A DNA stretch of 64,000 nt from Scalesia atractyloides (lineage: Eukaryota > Streptophyta > Magnoliopsida > Asterales > Asteraceae), in NCBI GenBank assembly GCA_947069175.1, contig CAMTDV010000003.1, forward strand, positions 44,483,606-44,547,605, given 5' to 3'. The notes beneath the pieces were generated by a model, which ran no database searches, had not been told where the DNA came from, and was given only the letters and a program-made list of their open reading frames with translations. This document shows, in pieces, positions 53,322 to 63,187 of the stretch (positions are counted from its first letter, which is position 1; each line of letters starts with the position of its first letter). The position numbers and the translations under genes were made by a program.

Positions 53322-53973
53322 TCACGAAAACTCTTCATCCGATCCGTATTCAACGTCTAATTCCCCATCTGATGTTAGATTTTTCATACCATTAATTCTC
53401 AAAAGATATTTAAATTTGTTTCGATCAAATGGTTTGGTATAAAAATCTGCCTTTTGTTCATCATTGTGGATCTTTTCTATTCGAATCAACTTTTTCTTGT
53501 GGCAATGGCGGATAAAGTGATGTCGAATTTCAATATGTTTAGTTTTAGAGTGATGAAGTGGGTTTTAGTTATATCAATGGCAGCCTTGTTATATACATAT
53601 ATGGGCGTATAAAGAAATTGATATCCAAAGTCTCTCATGTGTTGTTGTATCCACAAAATTTGGGAACAACCACTAGAATCCGGAACATATTCAGACTCGC
53701 AAGTAGAGAGAGAAACTGTGGTTTGCTTCTTGCATTGCCACATTACTATGCGTGTTCCGAATAACTAGCAACCACCCGTTGTAGATTTGGCGTTAAGTTT
53801 GCAGCATCCGAAATATGAGTCTGAATATCCTGCGAGGTTAAAGTTGTCATTTCGTGGATACAACAAGCCAGTGCTTGGCAACCTTTAAAATATCTAAAAA
53901 TTCGCTTGACTATCATCAGGTGTGATACTCGAGGACTCGATTGATATCGGGCGCAAAGGCATGTTGTATACAT
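53322..53973 (-). pseudogene. RNase H of Copia-3 (catalytic Asp lost)
   Basis: The region begins with the RT-RNase H connection RYQSSPRVSHLMIVKRIFRY and reads GCCKLNAKST-type text, WQCKKQTTVSLSTCESEYV with the catalytic Glu, and IYVYNKAAI, where the third catalytic Asp is replaced by Tyr (Copia-1 has IYVDNKAAI). It ends VEYGSDEEFS-stop at 53322. Small indels occur near 53560 and 53760. Confidence 0.86.
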
Positions 53974-54770
53974 GATGTCTTGTCATTGATTGATATAAAG
54001 TTTCATATATCTTGACTCCATGTTCGTCTGGACAGATGCCATGATTAATTACCAATAGGGTAGATAATGGTGAAGTTCTCGACATTTCGAATTTCTCCAA
54101 GACATCATTAACGTACTTTGTCTGATGGATGAAGACAACATCAGGCAACTGATCGACCTGAAGCCACAAGGAGAACTTCATCTTTCCCATTTAAATCATT
54201 TCAAATTTCTTTTTCATGACATCTTCAAATTCTTTAAAAACTACATTGTTTGTAGAGCCAAAGATGATGTCATCCACACAGATTTGTACGATCAGCAGAT
54301 GTCCTTTCAGTTCCCATGTGAAGAGTGTGCTATCAACGGTGCCTTTGGTAAATTCGTTGTTTAACAGGTGATGAAAGAGTGTCTAATACCAGGTTCTTGG
54401 GACCTGATGCAACCCGTATAATGCCTTATCTAGTTAGTAAACCGTTGTCTTTATGCACTGGATCGACAAACCCTAGTGGTTGTCCAACATCCATTTCCTC
54501 TTTCACTTTTCCGTAAAGGAAAGCTGTTTTGGCATCCAACTGGTACACTTTAAAACCTTTCCATGACGCAAATTCTAGGAATATGCGGATTGCTTCTAGT
54601 CTTGCGACCGGAGCATAAACCTCTGTATAATCAATGCCTTCTTACTGTTGAAAACCTTTGACAAGTAGTCGGGCTTTATTGCTCACAATTGGCCCTTGAT
54701 TATCTCTTTTGCACTAGAGAACCCATTTAGTAGCAATATCTTTGTGATTAGCCGGTAGGTCAACAAGCTT
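53974..54770 (-). pseudogene. Reverse transcriptase of Copia-3 (YVDD changed to CVDD)
   Basis: The strand encodes NKARLLVKGFQQ-like text near 54660, a MDVGQPLGFVDPVH-like motif near 54490, and VQICVDDIIFG at about 54255-54290, where the Tyr of YVDD is Cys. SLWLQVDQLPDVVFIHQTKY and VNDVLEKFEMSRTSPLST (53894-54190) follow. Multiple frameshifts separate these blocks. The order and sequence match Copia-1 RT. Confidence 0.82.
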
Positions 54771-55596
54771 CAAGACACCAAGCTTTTCAAATTGTTGCAG
54801 CTCCTCCTGCATTGCATTTATCCAGCTACCATCAGCAAGCGCTTACTTAATCGGTTTGGGCTCAATATGCGAAATAAACAATGATGTAAGCATATAACTT
54901 GAATTGGTGCAATTTTGGTATATAACAACTAAGGTCCTTGTTGATCTGATTACGAGTTTTATCTCCTGCTTGTAGCTCTCCAATAATATTCTCTGAAGGT
55001 TGGTAAGACAAATTTCTTGGCATTACTTAATCAGGAACATTTACTTCGCTTTCCAAATTTGTGATGTTTTGTTCAGAAACTGGAGTACTCATTGAAGTTT
55101 CATTCTTAGTGCTAGGAACTGCAGATTGATTTAACAAACTTGTTATCTACTTAGAACCTTCATCGAAGCTGGATTCACCATCGTGATCATATGTCGGCCA
55201 AGTATCTGAATCAGAATCATTAGATAGGTCCAAAGTGAGCTTTGTGGCATTCACTACTGGTATGACGACGGGTTCTGTTTGAGTCGTGCTCGCACCTACT
55301 CCAGAATCATTTGTGCTAATAGATGGTTGAGTAACCATCATCGTTCTTGGAACTTGTTTTTGATTAGAGGCTTGCTGTTGTTGATATAACAACACAAGTT
55401 CCTCTTCATTTGGTTCTTCTGGCAGATCGAAAGAATTCCATAAACTCTCGTAGTTGAACATCCAGGATTCACGAGGCTTTTGAGTAGGCATTGTATACTT
55501 CTGACAATCAACATGTTGATCAAGAATAACTCGATTTAAACTTAGCAAATATATTCTTCTCAACGGACTTGCATATCCGACGAAAAATCCCTTCAA
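54771..55596 (-). pseudogene. Integrase C-terminus and linker of Copia-3
   Basis: A 149-codon open stretch (55147-55596) starts with the integrase tail MKGFFVGYASPLRRIYLLSL, passes through KPRESWMFNYESLWNSFDLP and ends in an acidic, Ser/Thr-rich linker (SNDSDSDTWPTYDHDGESSF). The remainder up to RT is interrupted by stops near 55020 and 55145. Confidence 0.72.
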
Positions 55597-56320
55597 AGAT
55601 CTGGCACCAAATTTACCATCTGGTCAATGACCATACATGGAGATCCAAATGGTTCCAAAAACTCTATGTTGGGCTTTAGTTGGTTAAGCATTTCGAAAGA
55701 TATCTTCTTATGTGCCTTGATGGTTAAAACCTTGTTCAACATCTACCAGGCAAAGGCAACGGCTTCGATCTAGAAACTAATAGGTAACTTTGAATCAGTG
55801 CGCATCATTCGTGTAGTTTCCATGAGAGTTTAATTCTTACATTCAGCTACTCCATTTTGTTGCGGAGTATGGGGGCGCTAAATTCGTTAAGAATACCTTT
55901 GTCATTACAATATTCAAGCATTCGATTATTTTTGAACTCAGTACCATTGCATTTCGTATTCGTCTAATAGATGGTACAAGTTCTCTAACTTTCTGAAGAG
56001 AACCATAAGCTTATCAAATGTCTCATCTTTACTCTACTAGAAGATAACCCATGAGAATCTCAAATAGTCGTCTGTCACAACGATGCAGTATAGACACCAA
56101 ATATGCTTTTCACGTTGACTGGCCCGAAAAGATCCATATGAAGCCTCTCTAGTGGTAATTTTATAAAATTCAGAAGTTTTCTCAGGTGTGATTTCTTATG
56201 CTGCTTCCTCTTTTTGCAGCTAAGACAATCGCCATTCAGATGAAAACTTTTGACATTAACATCCTCCAATAGATTGTTGTGCACTAGATAGTTCATTTTT
56301 CTCAAATGGATATGCCCCAT
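55597..56320 (-). pseudogene. Integrase core of Copia-3
   Basis: The zinc module MGHIHLRKMNYLVHNNLLED and CLSCKKRKQHKKSH, and the first catalytic segment ERLHMDLFGPVNVKSIFGV, lie at 56075-56320. The later core (around 55860-55960) is shifted and contains NGVAECKN-like and GTEFKNNRMLEYC-like text. The frame breaks after GVYTASL. It is closely related to Copia-1 integrase. Confidence 0.82.
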
Positions 56321-56760
56321 CTTTCGATGCCATAAGATTGATTCTTTTTCATTTGCTTTCGTAACAAAACATTATGCCGATTTCGATGTAGTGGATGCGA
56401 CGCTCATGTCTAGAACATAAAGATCATTCTCTCGTGGAGCGCGCATGAGAATCCACTCCTTAGGAATTTTGAATCCCAGCTTCTGAATTAAGCATTCTTT
56501 ATCATTGAAGTGCATTGTAAACTTCTTATCACAAATCTGTGAAATGCTTAGTAAAATGTTCTCCAATTCAACAATGTAGTTCACTTTGTCGAACGAGACC
56601 ACTCCATTGGAAAGTTTTCCTTCTCCGACAATCCTTCCACCTTGATTCCAGTGAACCCTACATAGCCTCCACGAATAGACTTAACATCCTAGAGTAAGGC
56701 CAGTAGTCATGTCATGTGAAGAGAAGCTCCACTGTTCATTATCCATTTTAATATGATTGA
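56321..56760 (-). pseudogene. Protease of Copia-3 (catalytic Asp to Asn)
   Basis: The protease motif reads MNSGASLHMT on the minus strand near 56713-56740. The codon at 56734-56736 is AAC (Asn) where Copia-1 has GAT (Asp), which would abolish retropepsin activity. The following part (56372-56602) encodes FDKVNYIVELENILLSISQI, CDKKFTMHFNDKECLIQKLG and APRENDLYVLDMSVASTTSK. Confidence 0.78.
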
Positions 56761-57703
56761 CCTCGGAAGCCCTACACATGTTAATAAGCAATTACTTAAA
56801 AAGTGAAACCCTAGCCTTCTCGATCTTAGGTGGGTTTGGAATATCAAACATTGGAACTTTCACATCCTGTTAACTTCAAATTTAATAGGTTTTTTGATTT
56901 CTATAGAAGATGTTTTGGTTTTAACCAGCTAAGTTTATGTTTTTAGAATTGCATTATTTGAGTAAAATTTTGAATCCTTTTGTTCAGTTTTTGGTTGAAG
57001 TTTCACCAATTTCAAATTTTGAAACATTTAGAATTATTGGTTTCACAATGTTGTTGGATTCATCATTTCTTTTTAAGATCTGTTTTGGAACAAACTCAGG
57101 TTTCTTTTGTCTCACATCTTCAATGGATTTCTTTACGTTATAAACATATTTTGAGTTGCTTTGAGTACAATGTCATGCAATATGTCCAACTTTGTTACAT
57201 TTCCAACATGTTCTACTATCACAATCAGTAGATGAACTCAAATTCTACTCATAACTTTCCTTTTCTGCATGGAACTCGTCGTTTGATTTTTCATTTCCCG
57301 ACCTTTCTTTTTCACTTACCGTGCATGATCCAAACACAAAATTAACTTTCTTTTGAAAATTTAATTTTTGAAACTTATCATTTTTCTTCTTAACATACCC
57401 CAACGCTTTACGCTTATTTTCAGGATAACTTTGACCTTTGCGATCATTTTTACAAAAGCTTTTGGGTTTAAAGTATTAAGACTTTTTCAAATTTCCCAGT
57501 TCAGAAACATGATTTTTGATAGCTTAAACACTTGCTCTACTTTCTCAAGATTCACATTCTGAAACAGAAATTCTTGATCAAAATATAGTTTGTCTGATCC
57601 TTTCATGGTATAAGAAACTAATGTAGAATCATCATCCAAACTAGAATCTGATTTATTATAAGTCCCGATATTGGATCTAACATGTATCATAAACCTAATC
57701 AAT
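56761..57703 (-). pseudogene. C-terminal gag of Copia-3 with interrupted zinc knuckle
   Basis: The knuckle near 57180-57225 reads CWKCNKVGHIA-stop-HC; a nonsense codon occupies the Arg position before HC. An acidic stretch (57487-57702) containing SDSSLDDDSTLVSYTMKGSD and NVNLEKVEQVFKLSK matches the Copia-1 region at 13903-14241 (IQNVNLDRVDKLFNLVE). The gene is cut at 57703 by the Copia-4 insertion. Confidence 0.72.
57699..57703. repeat. Candidate target-site duplication of Copia-4 (TCAAT)
   Basis: The five bases next to the outer end of the Copia-4 3' LTR lie within Copia-3 gag. The partner is beyond the window. Confidence 0.5.
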
Positions 57704-57957
57704 TGTGGAAATAAGGCTTAGGATGATGAACAACTCTTGAATCAAAAACAACTTGCATACACCAGAATAGTGTCTGATACAAGTTTTTCAATAGTAACTC
57801 TCTAACCTTGAAACCTTAAACTAATACATATATTTATACTAACCATCTTGCCAAATAGTTACAACCCTAGGCCCATGAGGCACTAGGAAGCCCAAAACCC
57901 TCTAATAAGCCCAAATGTAGCACTAATGTGTAAACCTCCAATAATATAAGCCCAACA
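57704..57957 (-). repeat. 3' LTR of Copia-4 (254 bp)
   Basis: In element orientation it starts TGTTGGGCTTATATTATTGG directly after the PPT and ends CCTTATTTCCACA. A TATA box TATAAATA is on the minus strand at 57831-57838. The outer end is inferred from the TG...CA structure and the break in Copia-3 gag homology. Confidence 0.78.
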
Positions 57958-57967
57958 ATCTCCCTCT
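57958..57967 (-). promoter_or_regulatory. Polypurine tract of Copia-4
   Basis: The minus strand reads AGAGGGAGAT immediately before the LTR start TGTTGGGC. This is the usual plus-strand primer position. Confidence 0.8.
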
Positions 57968-57988
57968 AGGTTTACAACATTAAGCCTT

Positions 57989-60691
57989 CTAATCTCTAGG
58001 TTGCGCATCAACTCTCAATCTTCCAGCAATTATTCCAGCCATAGCAGTTGTCCAGTCTTTAGCACAAGCTTCATATAACTCTGCCGTTCGATATTGATTT
58101 GAAGCAAGAACCTGTAGATCTTCATCGTGAAAACTCACCAGATCGACCACATCATTAACCCGAAAAGCCTTCTCTTTCGTCACGATCGCCACACTCCCAA
58201 CCTTAGGATCAAATAGCCAGAAATTAAAATTCTTCAAAATTCTTTTTGGGAATGTTAGAGCAACTGGTATAACGAGTTCTTTATCCGTTGGAGGCCACAT
58301 CACTGATTTAAACTGCCTCCCAGTCCTTGCATCACGAACCCCCTTTGCTGCTCACAGATACGGCTCAGCCGTTTTCATTGTCTTAAACCCAGTCTTCACT
58401 TCCTGTTCCAAACGTTTGAAAAACCTCCAACCCAAACCTCGTTCGGTAGTATCATCATCAGAATAAGGAGCTCGTAATAGATCTGTCAATGCAATCTTTG
58501 TCCACGTTTCAAATTGAGACTCCTTAGAATAATATTCACGCGTACCATCCTGCCTGACAATGATCCACATCTTCTTCATGTGATCGTACATCCAACTAAG
58601 CACTTTCGACTTATTTCCGACCTTGCTATAATCACTCGAACCGAGTTCCATTACATACCATTCAGATTGGTTGGAAGGATCCTTCAACTGAAAATTCTCA
58701 TCAAGCGGATTTATGTCAACATTTTTCATCAAAACCATCTGTTTTTTCTTTTGTGCCGTTGAACGTTTTTGGCTAGCAGTGTACTTCTTCCTTGGATCAC
58801 GTAAATACTCATCCAAACCAGCTTGTCGATCAGAAGCTAACTGTTCCGCAGCTACCCTATCCGCTCCACTTTGTTCGGCTGCTCTTTGCTCGGCTGCTCT
58901 ATGTGATGTTCAATATTCATTGGATCATTGGTAGGGTTACAAAATTCTCGCCCAAACTTGTTTTCCAACTTCGCCTTCAAATCAAACACCAAAGTCATCA
59001 ACATAGTAACGTCCCCTTGCAACTGATCAATCGTTTAGTCCCTCACGTCTAAGTGCGTCTGCAATGAAGCAATCTGAGCATCTTTTAGTACAACCTCTTG
59101 TTCAAATACAATCACTCGCTTCTTCAAATCAACAACATCAACCTCTACATCTTCATCATCACTATCCAGACCACTAAACTCAAAAGCGCGTTTCTCTGAT
59201 CTCCTTTAATATTCTGCAGCATCACCCTCAACACCACCTAAACCACTTGAATAAACTCAAAAGCGCGTTTCTCTAGATCCCTCAGCACCCACTGAACTAC
59301 CACCAAAATCCATCATTCACAATATAGAGTCCGCTGGAACAGATACGACCATAGAATGTGTCGCAATATGAGCAGCTGTCGGTTGAGAAGGAATAGTAGG
59401 GTCAATCATCGGAGCATCCATCAAAGATACAGTAAATGAAGATAATGCAGGTGTAGATGTCACTAGTATAGCTTATTCAGCAATACTAACAACGTGAACT
59501 TCAGAATGACTTGGTTCGTTAACATTCTCCGACCGCTGTCTCTTTATCAGTGGCACTTCGTCTTCTTCAACCTCTTCGTCAGTCTCTATCACACTGACAT
59601 GAATATCAATAGAAGGTATCACAAGAGGAGGATCACCTTGTTGCTCTTGAATTTCTTTCAAGTGTGCAAAAAGAGCTTCCAGGTTCTCTGAAGAAAGTTC
59701 TGGCAAAACTGGAGTCAGGTTAGCATTAAATTCGATATGTCGTCTAAGAAAGCTTGTTCCTCATCTGTGTCCGCATCAGTAACCAGATCTTTAACCTCAA
59801 TCTTTTTCTCTTTCACAGGCATATCATGTTCCTTAGCAATTATAGCATTAACTGGTGTAGGAGCTAGGACATCCTGTCCGACCACCTCAGTAAACCTTCC
59901 AAACTTCTTCAATGGAAAACGACCAACAAAAACAGTCTTCGATGTCGAACGGTTTTTCTTCATAGTGCTAAAAATACTCAGTCCCATTGGCTTCATATTT
60001 AATAGATTCGCTTCAGAAGCATCCTTGGTTAGATCGGGATATCAAGCATCCAAAATCAACTTCACAAAGCGCGGATATAGCAAAAACATCCTCTTCTTTG
60101 ACTGTTCTAAGATCTTCTTCATATTTTCGAAAATATAACCTGAGAAGTTATATTTCCAATCCATAATAAGAGCCACAAAAGCTGAAGTTTGAGATTGATT
60201 CGTTTGGTCCAACCCTCCCTTGTTCTCAGAAACACACTGCATAAACATATGCACCAGCAATCTCTAGTAAGCGGGAAACATTTTCTTGAGCAGCGGCGGA
60301 TATGTCCCCTCATAACTCATCTCAGTAAGAATAGGCAATACTTTCTCCTTTGCATACACAATTGGATCACTTGTAGCGTCTGTAAACTATAATACCTCTC
60401 GAACATAGGCTTCATTCACTAAAATCTCTTCACCCTGAATCTAAGAACTGATGTACGGCCTCCCATCAGCTCCTCTCAAGTGGAATCTAGCTCTCCTCCA
60501 AAAGGTGTGCACCAGATCTCTACATATCACCGGGTTGGCACGAAGTGCATAGGCAATCTTGACTCAATTAATCCAGCCATCATAGATTTGAATTCTTGGA
60601 AAAATTCTGCTGGTGGATCTGATAGATATCCCGCTTGATTATGAAACTGTTCCTCCACCAGCATGACCGCATCAAATGCTTCTTCCACCAT
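57989..60691 (-). pseudogene. Downstream ORF of Copia-4 (decayed, about 900 codons)
   Basis: The likely start at about 60691 gives MVEEAFDAVMLVEEQFHNQA. After frame changes follow CRDLVHTFWRRARFHLRGAD, NFSGYIFENMKKILEQSKKR, MFLLYPRFVKLILD, VFVGRFPLKKFGRF, KEKKIEVKDLVTDADTDEEQ and ENLEALFAHLKEIQEQQGDP. Then come DLRDP-like DEYLRDPRKKYTASQKRSTA (58352-58816), FKTMKTAEPYL, and the end RTAELYEACAKDWTTAMAGI (57989-58303). The MFLLYPRFVKLILD and HTFW/RARFHL segments resemble hypothetical proteins I recall behind Copia pol in Asteraceae. No enzymatic, signal-peptide or membrane feature is evident. At least four nonsense or frameshift changes interrupt it. Confidence 0.68.
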
Positions 60692-62596
60692 TTATGTCAA
60701 AAACAATAACCAGGTTAACTCAATCTCAACACAACTAACTAACAGAAGTTAAGGGAGTTCATCAGGATTAAGGGTCAACACAAATCGGACGGTTCAAACT
60801 GATTTCAATGGTTCAATTATCAAAAAGTTCAAACCAGTTTTAGAGGTTCAATCACTTGGAAAGGTTCAAAAGGGCTCAAAGGTTCAGACACTAGAATCCG
60901 AATTCATAAACAGCTCAACAGTAATCCAGATGAACCTTTCATCAATTCGGATTCGCAAACAGTTCAACAGTAATTCGGATGAACCTTACATCAATCCGGA
61001 TGAACATCATCCGAGATGGGATCCGTGTTCATCAATTCGGTTGAATGTCCATCCGGAATGATATCCGCAATACCAGTCTCTTTGAAGACCAATCCGAAAT
61101 GCTCTTCGAAATGCATGAATACTTGAAGATTATCATTAAATTTTATAATTATAAAGCATTATATACCTAATCCAGATGAAATATAAGATAAAAATCCGAA
61201 ATGAAAAATGAACAGTGAGTTCAAAGATGATCAGAGAATATCAGAGGATTTTGGAAAATTTTTGTGAATAATCTGAAATGCAACTCTGATTCATTATGTA
61301 TTTTTTCGGAATGGGCTTGGGCCTAAAACCTGTTGGGCCCAAGTTAATCCGGAATCCATCATCCAAATTCCCAAACGATCTAGATTAGGCTTATGCCAGG
61401 CCAAATACGGAATAGTGACTAGTCAGTGGGCGTATCCGGAATATGTTTGAAAGCCCAATCCGGAACAGTACCCCCATTATCCATACTTGTTCAATTTTGA
61501 GATTTTCAGAAATTCTATTGAATTGGCCCAACTTCAAAACTTAGCAGACCAGTCCAATATCCCTTGATAGAAACCATCTAACAAAAAGTCAGCAATTTGA
61601 CTAACCAATCATCCAACCACTCTTTACCAGCTATGAAAGTAGGTAAGATATTTAAACACAAACACACACACAAACACAACCTTGCTAAGGGATCAAATCA
61701 TTTCTAAAGTCGACTAAGGAGCATTTTTCAATGTGAGCTGGGTCAGACTAGTCTAAGCAATTGCCAATATACTTGTCCATTTAAGTCGAAAACTCAACCC
61801 TCCAGTTCTAGCTTCATGATATGCTTAAGGTAGTATTATACTATGATACCCATGTGTCCCATACCGTGACATACCCCCGCAATCAAGGTAAGCACAACGA
61901 TTCATCGTAGCATGTGAGTATACTGATATCATCCTTTATCTTTTACAACGTCAGACTATTGGTGAACAGGTCAGTACTTTCGTACAGCAGAGTGACCAAT
62001 AGTATCTGACGAGGGTTAGGCAAATACCTTATGTGCTACGTAGAAATTCATGGAATTTTCTCATGAAGAGATTTAGAAATTTCCTTTCTGTTAGGTTTTG
62101 GCCCTTCTATTTTGGCTCTTTTAAAGGATATCCTGACTGTGCCTAGGTCTGCATATAATCTCGATGCAACAGAAGGGCAGCCAAGATATCCCCGGATGAC
62201 TCAATAGCATAAAGACCCAAAACCTCAGGCGTTGGCTATCTATCAACACAGGATTTAAGACCATGAAATCATACTCCTATAGTGTGTGGCCCACTGAATA
62301 TATAGTTCTTTATGTTTATATCATTTGGCTTACACTATCCGGTTGAGATCTAGACCTATCAGCATATCACCTTCGATTCAAGTCTTTCCCGCTACAACAC
62401 CTTACATGTGTTAGTCAGAAACTTTATCACGAAAAAGTATTTCATTTCCCAATCATTGCAAAAGCTATTAAAACTAAAACAATGTTTATTTTTTGAATAT
62501 TTCTCCACCTAAATTTGTGCATATATATGAACAAATTTACGAAGCAAACAGAAATGAAGGAAAGACAACAAACTAAACGGAAAGGATAGAGGATGC
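60692..62596. other. Spacer between Copia-4 pol and downstream ORF, with ATCCGGA repeats
   Basis: No gene is visible in these 1.9 kb. The part next to the ORF (60780-61450) has GGTTCAA repeats and more than a dozen ATCCGGAT/AATCCGAA/TTCGGAT variants, several palindromic, echoing the Copia-2 leader. A CA-repeat lies near 61655-61680. Between 62095 and 62230 there are complementary segments (AGGTTTTGG with CCAAAACCT, GCCCTTCT with AGAAGGGC) that could fold. TATA-like and start signals for a separate transcript cannot be decided. Confidence 0.55.
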
Positions 62597-63187
62597 TCAG
62601 TTAGAAAAACAGATCATTTTGAGAAGACCCACAAGCACTTGAAAACGCGCGTTGCTAACGGGTTTCGTGAACAAATCCGCCACGTTTGCATCGGTGTTGA
62701 TTTGCTCAAGTTTAACGAGACCCTTCTCATAGCAATCATGAATAAAATGAACTTTGATATTTATGTGCTTGGTTTTGGAGTGAAAAACAGGGTTTTTGAT
62801 GATTTGGATAGCGGCATCATTATCACAATAGATAAGTCAAACCATAATCCACAAGCTGGTGTTGCATCCATAAAACCTGGGAGCAGCAAGCAGATGATGT
62901 GACATATTCTTCTTTCGCTGTAGAAAGCGACACCGTCTTCTTTTTCTTGCATTGCCAAGAGATTAATCTATCTCCCAAGAATTGGCATCCAGCTGAAGTT
63001 GAGCGCATATCCCTATCTGTACCTCCAAGATTATTGTCAGAGAAAGCATATAGTTCAAATTCAGAATTTTTAAGATACCAGAGGCCCAGTGGTGGTGCCC
63101 CTTTGAGGTATCTAAAGATTCTTTTAACAGCATGTAAATGAGAGAGTTTAGGAGTAGCCTAATATCGAGCACACTGGCAAATGGCAA
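62597..63187 (-). pseudogene. RNase H of Copia-4
   Basis: The region reads SHLHAVKRIFRYLKGAPPLG-type text, GFSD-type AFSDNNLGGTDRDM with the first Asp, SAGCQFLGDRLISWQCKKKK, STAKEEYVTSSACCSQVLWM with the Glu, and (shifted by one base) CDNDAAIQIIKN with the third Asp, then HFIHDCYEKGLVKLEQINTD and VADLFTKPV. The stop at 62597 closes FSN. A frameshift lies near 62830. All three catalytic residues are visible. Confidence 0.86.

Larger units (their letters stand above)
53322..57703 (-). mobile_element. Copia-3: Ty1/copia pol and partial gag, interrupted by Copia-4
   Basis: This relative of Copia-1 runs from gag (57703) to the RNase H stop (53322). Copia-4 begins at 57704 within its gag, and the remainder of gag, leader and 5' LTR must lie beyond the right window edge. 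The downstream ORFs at 47375-51723 probably belong to this element or to tandem relatives, since pol precedes such ORFs in Copia-4. Decay is advanced. Confidence 0.82.

Noticed and set aside
57989..60691. Calling the downstream ORF a retroviral envelope gene
   Set aside because: No signal peptide, cleavage site or transmembrane segment can be seen; the env-like label in the literature rests on position.
61655..61685. CA-rich stretch as a functional element
   Set aside because: It is a short, imperfect microsatellite with no association beyond the AT-rich spacer.
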